A stretch of 64,000 bases of DNA, taken from contig CADECW010000009.1 of NCBI GenBank assembly GCA_902825855.1, positions 8,156-72,155 of the forward strand. The letters run 5' to 3'. The position numbers and the translations under genes were made by a program. Shown here piece after piece: positions 26,356 through 35,290 of this stretch (within the stretch, counting starts at the first letter, position 1; every line of letters begins with the position of its first letter). The DNA comes from an uncultured Rhodospirillales bacterium (GTDB lineage: Bacteria; Pseudomonadota; Alphaproteobacteria; Reyranellales; Reyranellaceae). The notes beneath the pieces were generated by a model, which was given only the letters and a program-made list of their open reading frames with translations, did no database searches and had not been told where the DNA came from.

Positions 26356-27549
26356 GTGTCCAACATGATAACGCGTGGCGTGCGGACGCCCGGTGCCTCG
26401 CTTGGCAAACGGTTTCCGGGTATTCGCACCTTCACCGAACAACTCGCTGAACCGTTGTCGGCAGAGGACCAGACGGTCCAATCGATGCCCGACGCCAGCC
26501 CGACCAAATGGCATCTGGCGCACACCACCTGGTTCTTCGAGACCTTCGTGTTGCGCCCATTTGCGGGAGGATACCGTACGTTCGATCCGAACTACGGCTA
26601 TCTCTTCAACTCCTACTACGAAGCAGTCGGGCCGCGCCATCCGCGGCCGCACCGCGGCATGCTTACTCGGCCGGGCCTGGCCGAGATCATGTCCTATCGC
26701 CGACATGTGTCCGCTGCGATGCAGACGTTGCTCGATCGTGGCGACCAACGCATCGAGGCGACCGTCGAACTCGGACTGCATCACGAGCAGCAGCATCAGG
26801 AGTTGCTCCTGATGGACGCCAAGCATCTGCTGTCGCTCAATCCGCTGAAGCCTGCTTATCGCGAACTGGTGTCACCCCATGGTGCGGCTACGCCGTTGGC
26901 TTGGCGCGATTTCGAGGGGGGGCTGGTCGAGATCGGCCACGATGGAGAAGGTTTTGCCTTCGATAACGAAGGACCGCGCCATCGCGTGTGGCTGGACCCA
27001 TATGCAGTGGCCTCGCGGCCGACCAATTGCGGTGAGTATCTGAGCTTCATCGCGGATGGCGGCTATCAGAGACCGGAGTTCTGGCTGTCGGCGGGCTGGG
27101 ATTGCGTCAATCAGCGCGGCTGGACGGCTCCCCTGTACTGGGAGCAGGACGGCGGAGTATGGCGCATCTTCACGCTGTCGGGCCTGCAGCCGCTCGATCC
27201 GTCGGCACCGGTCTGTCACGTCAGCGGCTTCGAGGCCGCCGCATTCGCCAAGTGGGCGGGCAAGCGCCTGCCGCGCGAAGCAGAGTGGGAGGCAAGTGCT
27301 TCGATGCTGCAGGACACCGGCATCGTCTGGGAATGGACTGCCAGCCCTTACGTGGCCTATCCCGGCTATCGCGAGCCGGCGGGCGCCATTGGTGAGTACA
27401 ACGGCAAGTTCATGGCCAACCAAATGGTGCTGCGCGGCGGCTGCTCGGCGACGCCAGCCGGCCATATCCGACCAAGCTATCGCAACTTCTTCCCGCCCGA
27501 CGCGCGCTGGATGTTCGGCGGCATTCGCCTCGCGGAGGACCTAAAATGA
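26356..27549 (+). CDS. egtB: Ergothioneine biosynthesis protein EgtB
   Basis: A 397-residue non-haem iron sulfoxide synthase that joins hercynine with a thiol donor (gamma-glutamylcysteine or cysteine) and oxygen in ergothioneine synthesis. The N-terminal DinB-like domain has the iron ligands: [12 protein letters not shown] near residue 53, and the HxxxHxE motif with H143, H147 and E149 in LHHEQQHQE. The C-terminal FGE-sulfatase domain shows [34 protein letters not shown] and the [20 protein letters not shown] end. GTG 26356 has GGAGG four bases upstream and is chosen. egtD overlaps its stop (ATGA). Confidence 0.9.
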   Translation: MSNMITRGVRTPGASLGKRFPGIRTFTEQLAEPLSAEDQTVQSMPDASPTKWHLAHTTWFFETFVLRPFAGGYRTFDPNYGYLFNSYYEAVGPRHPRPHRGMLTRPGLAEIMSYRRHVSAAMQTLLDRGDQRIEATVELGLHHEQQHQELLLMDAKHLLSLNPLKPAYRELVSPHGAATPLAWRDFEGGLVEIGHDGEGFAFDNEGPRHRVWLDPYAVASRPTNCGEYLSFIADGGYQRPEFWLSAGWDCVNQRGWTAPLYWEQDGGVWRIFTLSGLQPLDPSAPVCHVSGFEAAAFAKWAGKRLPREAEWEASASMLQDTGIVWEWTASPYVAYPGYREPAGAIGEYNGKFMANQMVLRGGCSATPAGHIRPSYRNFFPPDARWMFGGIRLAEDLK

Positions 27550-28514
27550 ACGGATCGCCCCTGCTTCTCGACCGTGCCGAACTGGACGACCGAAGTGAAT
27601 TCAGGGACGCCGTGCTGGCCGGCCTGAAGCAGAGGCCGCGCGCCATTCCGGCCAAGTTCCTCTACGACGCGCGCGGCTCGGCGCTGTTCGATGCGATCTG
27701 CGAGCTGCCTGAATATTACCTGACCCGCACCGAGACCGAGATCCTGCGCCGATCGGCGGCGGAAATCGCGGCCATGGCCGGTCCGGACTGTGCACTTGTC
27801 GAGTACGGCAGCGGCTCAAGCGTGAAATCGCGACTGCTGATCGAGGCCATGCACGGTCTCGCCGCCTATGTGCCGGTCGATATCTCGCGCCAGCATCTCG
27901 ACGCCACTGCCAACGGATTGCGGCGAAGCTATCCGGGCCTCAGGGTGGAGCCGGTCTGCGCTGACTATATGACACTCGACCGGCTGCCCATCGACTTGAG
28001 CGCCGCGCGCCGGCGCATCGGATTCTTTCCGGGTTCCACCATTGGCAATCTGACGCCGGTCGAGGCCACGGCGTTCATGTGCCGCGCCCGCGGACTTCTG
28101 GGCGATGGCGGCGCCATGGTGCTCGGCGTCGATCTCAAGAAGGATCCGCGGCGCCTGCACGACGCCTACAACGATGCAGCCGGCGTCACGGCGCAGTTCA
28201 CGCTGAATCTGCTGCGGCGCATGAACCGCGAGCTCGAAGCCAACTTCGACCTGTCAGCGTTCGCTCACGAAGCCTTCTACAATGCACTCGAGGGCCGAAT
28301 AGAAATCTATTTCCGTAGCCTCCGGTCGCAGTCCGTCACCGTTGCCGGACGGAGTTTTGCGTTCGCCGAAGGCGAGCGGGTCCACACGGAGTATTCCTAC
28401 AAGTTCGACGACGCCGGCATCGCCGCACTGGCGCGCCGCGCAAGCTTCACGATCGCCCGGACCTGGACCGATGCGGCTCGCTTGTTTGCTGTCGTCTATC
28501 TTGTGAGCGCCTGA
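27546..28514 (+). CDS. egtD: L-histidine N-alpha-methyltransferase EgtD
   Basis: A 322-residue SAM-dependent enzyme that trimethylates histidine to hercynine, the first step of ergothioneine synthesis. Motifs: [30 protein letters not shown] (histidine side), [18 protein letters not shown] (SAM motif I), [12 protein letters not shown], and [12 protein letters not shown]. The C-terminal HTEYSYKF segment completes the fold. ATG overlaps the egtB stop by four bases, which suggests translational coupling. The two genes suffice for hercynine and its sulfoxide; no EgtE lyase is seen in the window. Confidence 0.93.
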   Translation: MNGSPLLLDRAELDDRSEFRDAVLAGLKQRPRAIPAKFLYDARGSALFDAICELPEYYLTRTETEILRRSAAEIAAMAGPDCALVEYGSGSSVKSRLLIEAMHGLAAYVPVDISRQHLDATANGLRRSYPGLRVEPVCADYMTLDRLPIDLSAARRRIGFFPGSTIGNLTPVEATAFMCRARGLLGDGGAMVLGVDLKKDPRRLHDAYNDAAGVTAQFTLNLLRRMNRELEANFDLSAFAHEAFYNALEGRIEIYFRSLRSQSVTVAGRSFAFAEGERVHTEYSYKFDDAGIAALARRASFTIARTWTDAARLFAVVYLVSA

Positions 28515-28535
28515 TCACGGCCCCAGAAGCAGGCA

Positions 28536-28565
28536 GCCCGCCTCCGAGTTTCCTCGGAGACGGGC
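28536..28565 (+). terminator. Putative terminator hairpin after egtD
   Basis: GCCCG-C-CTCCGAG pairs with CTCGGAG-A-CGGGC around TTTC: twelve base pairs with one mismatch, starting 22 bases after the egtD stop. A T-run is lacking, so it could be a transcript-end stabiliser rather than an intrinsic terminator. Nothing else is seen up to 28693. Confidence 0.55.
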
Positions 28566-28693
28566 TATAGGCCGGGCGGGGAGAGTGGCATCGCTGAGCG
28601 GGGGCAGGGCGATACCGGTACCCGACCAATGCAATCTCAACGGTGGCCGGACTCGAAAAGTTGCAGCGCTTTTTCGAAAAACTTATCCAAGGC

Positions 28694-28939
28694 CTAAGTA
28701 TTTGATTCAATGGACTCTTGTATTCGAAGCTTGGCTACGAGCTCGCGATGCAACGCTTCGTCGCGGACCTTTGGCAGCATCCGGCGCAACATTTCGGCCT
28801 GCGGCCGGCCGGCACGCTCCGCCGCTTCCAGGTCCTCCAGGAAGACTGTGATCTCCGCCCGGCTGGCGAAGCCCATATAGGCGTCGTCAGCTTCATTGGC
28901 ACTGCAGGCAGGTGATGCGAACTCGCGCGAATCGCTCAT
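28694..28939 (-). CDS. Small charged protein, DUF6306-like
   Basis: An 81-residue protein with the block SPACSANEADDAYMGFA near the start and FLEDLEAAERAGRP after it. The SPxCxxxEADDAYMG(Y/F)A pattern resembles a small family (often labelled DUF6306) found next to metabolic genes in alphaproteobacteria. Helical and acidic; the function is not known. It begins nine bases after the amidohydrolase stop and ends the five-gene minus-strand operon. Confidence 0.6.
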   Translation of the reverse strand: MSDSREFASPACSANEADDAYMGFASRAEITVFLEDLEAAERAGRPQAEMLRRMLPKVRDEALHRELVAKLRIQESIESNT

Positions 28940-28948
28940 TCATGATCC

Positions 28949-30076
28949 TCAAGACGGATGCCACCAGCGGCCTGCCAGCACCACGCCAGCCGAGATCAGC
29001 CGCTTGGTTCCGATCATTCGCTCGCCGATGGAATCGGCATAGTCGAAGGAGCCGTTCACCTCGTCGATCACCGTCGCCTCGCCGATCCCGCCGACCTTCA
29101 ACGTTCCAAGGTCAGGTCGGTTGATCGCCGCTGCGGCGTTGCCGGTCGACAGTTTGATCACCGTCGGCAACTCGACGCCAAGGCAGAGGAACTTTGACAT
29201 CGTCGTCAAGAGATCGAACGCCGGGCCCTCGATGGAGATGACATGGACGTCCGAAGAAATGACGTCGGGCAAGAAGCCGGCCGCCAGCATGGCGCGGGTG
29301 GTGCCGAAGCCGAACGAGCCGCCGCCGTGGCCGATGTCGAAGATCACGCCGCGCGCTCGGGCGGCCAGGATCTCTTCGCGCACGTTGCCGTCGGCGCGCA
29401 CCGGCGCGTTGGGGAAGGGACGGAAGCAATGGGTGAGGATGTCGCCCGGTCGCAGCCGGTCGACGACCTCGCGCCGCGCCGGCGGCGGGTTGTCGAGGTG
29501 GGCCATCACCGGCAGGCCGAGTTCCTCGGCGACTTCGAGGGCGATGTCGAGCGGCTTGACACCGGAATCGCCGCTCGCCGAGCGGCCGACACGCACCTTG
29601 ATGCCCAGCACCAGGTCCTTGTGCTCGCGTGCCACGCGCACGGCCTCGCGTGGATCGATCAGGCGCATATCGGAATTCTCGCCGACCATCACGCTTTTGG
29701 AAAAGGCGAAGATGCCGGGGAATGCGACGTTGAGATAGGGCAGGATACGGACGGGAGAGGGCTCGATCACGTGTCGGCGAAAGCCGTGGAAGTTGCCGGG
29801 GCCGGCGCTGCCGGCATCGATGAAGGTCGTGACGCCGCCGGTGCGTGCGACCAGCTCGGCCTCGACGCCGAGCGATGTGCCGCCCCAGTAGACGTGGGTG
29901 TGCAGGTCGATCAGCCCGGGAGCGACGATCTTGTTCGCGACGCTGCGGACGTCCCTGGCCATGAGGTTGTCGCCGATCGCCGCGACCTTGCCGTCTGCGA
30001 AGGCGATATCGGTGACCTTGTCGAGGCCCTGCGATGGGTCGACCACGCGGCCGCCTTTCAACACCAGATCGTTCAT
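28949..30076 (-). CDS. Amidohydrolase/deacetylase family metallohydrolase
   Basis: A 375-residue enzyme of the amidohydrolase superfamily. The N-terminal beta-sandwich part (LVLKGGRVVDPSQGLD) leads to PGLIDLHTHVYWGG with the HxH metal pair. A mid-sequence Lys region (LVLGIKVRV) may be the carboxylated bridging Lys; VMAHLDNPP, ILTHCFRPF and SSDVHVISIEG carry further metal ligands (His, His, Asp). Relatives are annotated as D-aminoacylase-like or dihydroorotase-like deacetylases; the substrate is unknown. ATG 30076 is preferred over the longer frame. It is part of an operon with the enolase-type enzyme. Confidence 0.88.
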   Translation of the reverse strand: MNDLVLKGGRVVDPSQGLDKVTDIAFADGKVAAIGDNLMARDVRSVANKIVAPGLIDLHTHVYWGGTSLGVEAELVARTGGVTTFIDAGSAGPGNFHGFRRHVIEPSPVRILPYLNVAFPGIFAFSKSVMVGENSDMRLIDPREAVRVAREHKDLVLGIKVRVGRSASGDSGVKPLDIALEVAEELGLPVMAHLDNPPPARREVVDRLRPGDILTHCFRPFPNAPVRADGNVREEILAARARGVIFDIGHGGGSFGFGTTRAMLAAGFLPDVISSDVHVISIEGPAFDLLTTMSKFLCLGVELPTVIKLSTGNAAAAINRPDLGTLKVGGIGEATVIDEVNGSFDYADSIGERMIGTKRLISAGVVLAGRWWHPS

Positions 30077-30113
30077 TCGACTGCCTTGTTCCGTCTGCGC
30101 GATTGTCGTCGCT

Positions 30114-31331
30114 TTATCGCATCCGACCCATGGCCTTCGCCAGAGCGCCGGCGCGGGGCAGGGATACGTTTTCGAGGCCAAGCCAGTCGGCCATCAGCCG
30201 CAGCTCTTCGCGCAGCGGTCCTGCGACTTGGGCTGCTTCCTCGCGGTCCTCGAGATGAGCGGCGTGGACCAGAAGCGTCGAGCTGGCGCGGTCGGCCTTG
30301 AGATCGACGCGCGCCACCAGGCGTTCGCCCAGAAGGAAAGGGAGCACGTAGTAACCGTGCGTGCGCTTGGCGACCGGGGTGTAGATGCCGATACGATAGA
30401 AGAAATTCCAGATGCGATGGGTGCGGTCGCGCTCCCAGATCAGCGGGTCGAACGGCGCCAGCAGGGCGCGCGCCTCGATCTTGCGCGGCTGGCGGGCGGC
30501 GGGATGCAGCCAGGCCGGTCGGTCCCAGCCCTCGACCTCGACCGGCAGCAGGTCTCCCGCCTCGACCAGCTCGGCGAGCCGGGCCTTGGTGTCGGCAACA
30601 CCCAGCCGAAAGTAGTCGCGCAGGTCGAATTCGGTAGCGACGCCCAGCGCCGCCGCCGAGCGGCGCAGGAGCTCGCGCTGAGCCTCCTCGGCCGACGGTG
30701 TCGGCAAGGCCAGCACCGCGGCCGGCACCACGCGCTCGGTAAGATCGTAGACTCGCTCGAAGGTGCCGCGCCGCGTCGCGGTGGTGACCAGGCCCGCGAA
30801 GAACAGCCATTCCAGGGCGAGCTTTCCGTCGTTCCAGCCCCACCACGCGCCGCGCCGTTCGCCGCCGTTGGACAGCTCCGATGCGGCGAGGGGACCGCGG
30901 TCGGCGATCTCGCGCAGCACCGCGTCGATGTACCTGGCTTTTTCCTTGCGAAAGAGATGCAGCTTGCCCTTGCCGTCACCGGCATTCTCACGCGCTCGCT
31001 GCATGCGCCAGCGAAACAGCGGATGGTTCGACAGCGGCAGCAGCGAAGCCTCGTGAGCCCAGAATTCGAACAGTCCGCGCTGGCTCTTGCGGCCCCAGGC
31101 GATGCGATCGAGATGACCGGTCGCATAGTTGCCGAGTCGCGAGAACAGCGGCAGGTAGTGCGCCCTTGTCAGCACGTTCACCGAATCGATCTGCAGGAGG
31201 CCCAGCCGACCGACGGCTCGCTTGACGTGGCCGGCGTTGATCTCGCCGTCCGGGCGCATTGCGCCGAAACCTTGCGCGGCCAAGGCGATTCGCCGCGCGC
31301 GTGTCGCGGAAAACAGCAACCGGCTGCTCAT
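30114..31331 (-). CDS. YcaQ-like winged-helix DNA glycosylase family protein
   Basis: A 405-residue protein of the HTH_42/YcaQ family (DNA interstrand crosslink glycosylases). Landmarks are LGLLQIDSVNVLTRAHYLPLFSR with the family QxD pair (Q and D of QIDS) that serves the active site, the FEFWAHEASLLP motif, and a late IRNFFYRIGIYTP-type region (HRIWNFFYRIGIYTPVAKR). In E. coli, YcaQ unhooks alkyl crosslinks. The role here is probably DNA repair, though its place among metabolic genes looks incidental. Its ATG directly abuts the stop of the small membrane protein gene. Confidence 0.88.
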   Translation of the reverse strand: MSSRLLFSATRARRIALAAQGFGAMRPDGEINAGHVKRAVGRLGLLQIDSVNVLTRAHYLPLFSRLGNYATGHLDRIAWGRKSQRGLFEFWAHEASLLPLSNHPLFRWRMQRARENAGDGKGKLHLFRKEKARYIDAVLREIADRGPLAASELSNGGERRGAWWGWNDGKLALEWLFFAGLVTTATRRGTFERVYDLTERVVPAAVLALPTPSAEEAQRELLRRSAAALGVATEFDLRDYFRLGVADTKARLAELVEAGDLLPVEVEGWDRPAWLHPAARQPRKIEARALLAPFDPLIWERDRTHRIWNFFYRIGIYTPVAKRTHGYYVLPFLLGERLVARVDLKADRASSTLLVHAAHLEDREEAAQVAGPLREELRLMADWLGLENVSLPRAGALAKAMGRMR

Positions 31332-31595
31332 CTAACGCGCCTCAATGCGCGCGATCGCCTTTTTCACCGCCTCGGCCTGGCGGTTCGAGATATGCCCATT
31401 GGCCTTGAACTCGGCGCTGACCTTGCGCAGGAACGGGCTCATGTCGGCCAGCGTTTCCGCGCGCTTCATCAGCGCCTCGTGGATGTGCGCCGGTCCACGC
31501 TCTCGCGCGGCCTGTCGCGCGCGCCAGATCCGGATGGCCACGGCGACGACGATCGCGGCCGTTGCCGCGATGACGATCTCTGTCCACTGGATCAT
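31332..31595 (-). CDS. Small membrane-anchored protein of unknown function
   Basis: An 87-residue protein with one N-terminal membrane helix (EIVIAATAAIVVAVAIRIW, residues ~6-24). A cytoplasmic helical region rich in Arg, Ala and Glu follows, ending in AEAVKKAIARIEAR. No known domain. It sits three bases after the enolase-type gene and directly abuts the YcaQ-like gene, so it is almost surely co-transcribed with both. Confidence 0.7.
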   Translation of the reverse strand: MIQWTEIVIAATAAIVVAVAIRIWRARQAARERGPAHIHEALMKRAETLADMSPFLRKVSAEFKANGHISNRQAEAVKKAIARIEAR

Positions 31596-31598
31596 CGG

Positions 31599-32795
31599 CT
31601 ACGCCCGGGTGACGCGCACCGACGCGTCCTTGCGCTGGTCGAGGCCGGGCAGCAGATCGAGGCCGAGGCCCGGCTCCATGTTCACCGTGACCTCGCCCTT
31701 GGTGATGGGCGGCAGTTCGGTGACCAGCTCGCTGTACCAGCCTGTATAGAAGGCGCGCACGCTTTCCTGGATCAGCGCATTGCGCGCATGCAGGGAGAAG
31801 TGGCAGGACGCGGCATAGACGACGGGGCCGGTGCAGTCATGCGGTGCGACGGGCACATGCCACGCTTCGGCCAGTGCAGCGATCTTGCGCGCCTCCGACA
31901 GACCGCCACACCACGAGAGGTCGAGCATGGCGACGCCGGCGACGCCGGTTTCGAGGTACTCGCGGAAGGAGTGGGTGTAAGCCAGCGTCTCCGACGCGCA
32001 TACCCAGGCCTTCGAGTGTTCGGCATAGGCTTTCAGGTCGGCTAGGTTGTCGAGCCGCAGCGGGTCCTCGTGCCAGTAGGTATCGAAGGGCACGAGCGCC
32101 CGGGCAAGCCGCTGCGCCATGGGCAGACTCCACAGCGAATGGAACTCGACCATGATGTCCATGCGGTCGCCTACGGCCTTCCGGATCCTGGCAAACGGCT
32201 CGAGCGCCGCATCGAGTTCGGCCGGCGAGATGTCCCAGCCCCCGGTGCGTTCGGCGGCGATGTCGAAAGGCCATATCTTCATGCCGGTGATGTTCTGTTC
32301 GAGCAGCGACAGGGCGAGCTCGTCGGCGCGATGCAGGAACGCTTCCAGATCCTCGTAGGGACCCTGCTTGTTGCCGACGCCCCAGTTGGCGACGGCCTGA
32401 CTGCGCTCGTCACGGATGTACTTGTAGCCCGCGCAGGTGTTGTAGACGCGGATGCGATCGCGGCTACGGCCGCCAAGCGCCTCGCATATCGGTCGACCGA
32501 TCGCCTTGCCGAACAGGTCCCATAGGGCGATATCGATCGCCGAGTTGCCGCGCGTCTCAACGCCGGTGCCGCGCCAGCCGAGATAGTTGATCAGGCTGCG
32601 GTTGACCGCTTCGATCTGGATGGGGTCGCGGCCGATCAGCTTGGGGGCCGCACTCTCATGGATGTAGGCCTCCACGGCGGCCGCACCCATGAAGGTCTCA
32701 CCGAGCCCTGTCAGCCCCTCGTCGGTCCTGAGCCGGACCCAGACCAAGTTGGGAAACTCGCCCAGACGGACGGTTTCGACGGCGGTGATCTTCAT
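31599..32795 (-). CDS. Enolase-superfamily enzyme (mandelate racemase/muconate lactonizing type)
   Basis: A 398-residue enzyme with the enolase-superfamily fold: an N-terminal capping domain (MKITAVETVRLGEF, GLTGLGETFMGAAAVEAYI) and a TIM barrel. Probable metal ligands lie in IMVEFHSLWS, YWHEDPL and CASETLAYTH; the catalytic His is probably in VAPHDCTGPV, and GMKIWPFD is the beta-2 lysine strand. Such enzymes are mostly sugar-acid dehydratases or racemases; the substrate is not evident. ATG 32795 is preceded by GGAGGG. The frame's extra ten residues upstream are unlikely to be used. First gene of the minus-strand operon. Confidence 0.87.
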   Translation of the reverse strand: MKITAVETVRLGEFPNLVWVRLRTDEGLTGLGETFMGAAAVEAYIHESAAPKLIGRDPIQIEAVNRSLINYLGWRGTGVETRGNSAIDIALWDLFGKAIGRPICEALGGRSRDRIRVYNTCAGYKYIRDERSQAVANWGVGNKQGPYEDLEAFLHRADELALSLLEQNITGMKIWPFDIAAERTGGWDISPAELDAALEPFARIRKAVGDRMDIMVEFHSLWSLPMAQRLARALVPFDTYWHEDPLRLDNLADLKAYAEHSKAWVCASETLAYTHSFREYLETGVAGVAMLDLSWCGGLSEARKIAALAEAWHVPVAPHDCTGPVVYAASCHFSLHARNALIQESVRAFYTGWYSELVTELPPITKGEVTVNMEPGLGLDLLPGLDQRKDASVRVTRA

Positions 32796-33086
32796 GCCGG
32801 CGGCCCTCCGGTGCGGACGAGCCACCCGGGATCGTCGCGTCGTTCCCGGTATGGTCCGCGGCCGCCCTCTCCGGCGCGTTCCGTGTGGCCCCCAGGCACA
32901 CGCCCAAAATCGCCGGCAGGATGGGTGCCTGCGACGTGGTGCAAGCCAAAGCCGGCCGGGCAGTGGTCCAGCAAATCGGTCATAGCTTTGTCATACCGGC
33001 TGAGGTCCCGCCGTTCCAGACTACAGGCCGAGCCGGCGCGGACCCCAGTTCCGACGGTCGGACTTGAAGAAGGGAGCAGAGCCATC

Positions 33087-33581
33087 ATGCTGGCGCCGCG
33101 CCTCCTGGAAGGCCTCAGGATCCTGGTCGTCGAAGACAATCTACTGTTGGCCGAAGCCACCAGGCTCTTGCTGGAGGATAGCGGTTGCCAGGTCGTCGGA
33201 CCGGCCGGCCGGCTGCCTCGTGGCCTCAAGTTGGCGCGGGATGAGGCGATCGCGATCGACGGAGCGATCCTCGATATCAACCTGCATGGTGAGATGAGCT
33301 TCCCCATCGCCGAGGTGCTGAGCTCGCGGGGCGTGCCGTTCGTCTTCGTTACCGGATACGACGACCGCAGCATCGTCCCGATGGCCTTCCGCTCGGCGCC
33401 GCGCCTCGACAAGCCTGCAACCGAGGACCAGCTGCTCGAGGTGATGATCGCGACCTTCGTCGACAAGCGTGCCGAAAGCGACCCACAGGCGGACATGTTA
33501 TTGTCGGCAGGGCATGCCGCTGGAGAGCGATCTCTACGCGCCGGTGAAGGCGCTGCTCGAGGGACAAGGATACGTCGTTAA
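33087..33581 (+). CDS. Single-domain response regulator
   Basis: A 164-residue receiver protein. Receiver core at residues ~8-125: LRILVVEDNLLLAEAT (acidic pair E-D), GAILDINLHGE with the phosphoacceptor Asp, VPFVFVTGYDD (Thr) and LDKPATEDQLL (Lys). No output domain follows. The last ~35 residues are basic low complexity and overlap the next gene by 68 bases, so the true C-terminus may not matter functionally. Such stand-alone receivers often work as phosphate sinks or act by protein contact. AGAAGGGAG lies upstream; the 291-base gap before it shows nothing I can name. Confidence 0.85.
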   Translation: MLAPRLLEGLRILVVEDNLLLAEATRLLLEDSGCQVVGPAGRLPRGLKLARDEAIAIDGAILDINLHGEMSFPIAEVLSSRGVPFVFVTGYDDRSIVPMAFRSAPRLDKPATEDQLLEVMIATFVDKRAESDPQADMLLSAGHAAGERSLRAGEGAARGTRIRR

Positions 33582-34170
33582 AGGCGAAGTGCGTGGTTGC
33601 GACGTGGTCGGCGTGCGCGGCGAGGAGCCGCCGGTCATCGTCGAGCTGAAACGCATGTTCGGCCTTGGGCTGGTGCTGCAGGGCATCGATCGCCTGGCGA
33701 TCAGCGACCGGGTCTATCTCGCGGTCGGCCAGTGGCCCAAGCAGATGAAGAACGTGAAGAAGCTCTGTCGCCGACTCGGGCTTGGGCTGCTGGTGGTGGC
33801 ACTCGGGCGGGCGGACGTCGTCCTCGACCCAGTGCCGTACAAGCCGCGGAACAACAAGCGCAAGGCTGGCCGGCTGCTCGGCGAGCATCGCCGCCGCGTC
33901 GGCGATCCCAATCTCGGCGGCAGCGCCATGCGGGCACCGCTGATGACTGCCTATCGCCAGGAGGCCTTGCGCTGCGCGGCCCTGCTGGCCAGCAATGGAC
34001 CGATGGCGCCCAAGGCCATGCGCGCGGTCGCGGACGTGCCTAACGTTGCCAAGATCCTGCGGCATGACCACTATGGCTGGTTCGAGCGCGTCGAACGCGG
34101 CGTCTATGCCCTGACGCCGCAGGGTCGCAGCGGGCTTGCGGAGTTTGCAATCAGGACGCCATCCACCTGA
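33514..34170 (+). CDS. DUF2161 protein, putative PD-(D/E)XK-type phosphodiesterase
   Basis: A 218-residue protein matching DUF2161. An N-terminal nuclease-like core at residues ~5-70 carries the PD-(D/E)xK residues: Asp in GCDVVGVRG and the Glu-x-Lys of VIVELKRMF. It is followed by basic segments (KPRNNKRKAGRLLGEHRRR) and a winged-helix-like C-terminus (GPMAPKAMRAVADV to GVYALTPQG). Predicted DNA phosphodiesterase; the biological role is unknown. ATG 33514 lies within the end of the response regulator gene, so the two may be translationally coupled. Confidence 0.82.
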   Translation: MPLESDLYAPVKALLEGQGYVVKGEVRGCDVVGVRGEEPPVIVELKRMFGLGLVLQGIDRLAISDRVYLAVGQWPKQMKNVKKLCRRLGLGLLVVALGRADVVLDPVPYKPRNNKRKAGRLLGEHRRRVGDPNLGGSAMRAPLMTAYRQEALRCAALLASNGPMAPKAMRAVADVPNVAKILRHDHYGWFERVERGVYALTPQGRSGLAEFAIRTPST

Positions 34171-34289
34171 ACGGGCATGAGTCGTAGACGACTGCGAAGC
34201 CGAATCGCATCGCCCATCGGGCTGGCTCAACATCGCAATGTAAAGTGTGCTCGTGCAACCCCAAGACGCGTGGGGCATTATAGTGGCCC

Positions 34290-35252
34290 ATGCGCAAGCT
34301 CGAGATCGTCCATAGCACGCGGTATGAGTATTCCGCGCCGGTGAGTTTGGGCGACCATCGCCTGATGTTTCGTCCGCGCGACAGCCACGACCTTCGCTTG
34401 CTGCACACCGGATTGGCCATCGAGCCGACGGCGGCGGTACGCTGGATCCACGATCCGTTCGGCAACTCTATCGCGATCGCGTCGTTCGAGGGAACGACGG
34501 AATTGCTGCAGCTGACCAGCACGATCCAACTGGAGCACTTCGCGCTGCCGCTCGAACTGCCACCGATCGAGGAGTATGCGCGCACGCTGCCGTTCAGCTA
34601 TCTCGCCGAGGAGGCGCCCGACCTGGCGCGCTATGTCGAGCGGCACTATCCGGATCCCAACGCCATGGTCAGCACCTGGACAAGGCAGTTCCTCGAGGGT
34701 GAGGGCGGGGCCGAGACGTTCTCTACATTGACCCGCATGTGCAAGGGGATTCAGGAAGGCTTGACCTACGCCATGCGTTTCGAGCCCGGCACGCAACAGC
34801 CCTCTGTCACACTGGAGACCGGCGGCGGCACGTGCCGGGACTATGCGTTGCTGATGATGGAAGGCGCGCGCGCCCTCGGCCTCGCGGCGCGGTTCGTCAC
34901 TGGCTACTTGTATGATCCCGCGCTCGACGCCGCTGGCGGCACGGCCAGCCCTGCATACCCGCACGCATGGCTGGAGGTCTACCTGCCGGGCGCCGGCTGG
35001 GTGGAGTTCGACCCGACCAACGGCATTATCGGCACCGAGCGGCTGATCCGAGTAGGCGTTGGTCGCGACCCCGACCAAGCCATGCCGATCAAGGGCGTGT
35101 TTACCGGTGCCGCCGACGTCACGGTCAAGGCGATGGTCGACGTCCAGGTGCACACGCTTGACGCCGTTCCACCAGTGCCAAGTCCACCGTCTGAATCTGC
35201 ACCTCAACCGGAGCCCCGATCCACGATCCCTGCGCCAGCCGACGGCGCCTGA
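34290..35252 (+). CDS. Transglutaminase-like cysteine protease family protein
   Basis: A 320-residue protein with an N-terminal beta-sandwich (Bact_transglu_N: IVHSTRYEYSAPVSLGDHRLMFRPRDSH) and a transglutaminase-like core. The catalytic triad is visible: Cys in GGGTCRDYALLM, His in YPHAWLEVYLP and Asp in WVEFDPTNG. Such proteins are thought to be cytoplasmic peptidases or amidases; no signal peptide is seen. The C-terminal ~25 residues are Pro/Ser-rich and disordered. The last gene before the polysaccharide locus. Confidence 0.88.
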   Translation: MRKLEIVHSTRYEYSAPVSLGDHRLMFRPRDSHDLRLLHTGLAIEPTAAVRWIHDPFGNSIAIASFEGTTELLQLTSTIQLEHFALPLELPPIEEYARTLPFSYLAEEAPDLARYVERHYPDPNAMVSTWTRQFLEGEGGAETFSTLTRMCKGIQEGLTYAMRFEPGTQQPSVTLETGGGTCRDYALLMMEGARALGLAARFVTGYLYDPALDAAGGTASPAYPHAWLEVYLPGAGWVEFDPTNGIIGTERLIRVGVGRDPDQAMPIKGVFTGAADVTVKAMVDVQVHTLDAVPPVPSPPSESAPQPEPRSTIPAPADGA

Positions 35253-35290
35253 CGGCGACTTTTTCTGACGCGCATTCTTTCAATGATCGC

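Noticed and set aside
34255..34279. Possible EcfG-type promoter before the transglutaminase-like gene (GCAAC, 16 bases, CATT)
   Set aside because: Two positions differ from consensus and the expected transcript start falls within about five bases of the ATG. Too weak to list.
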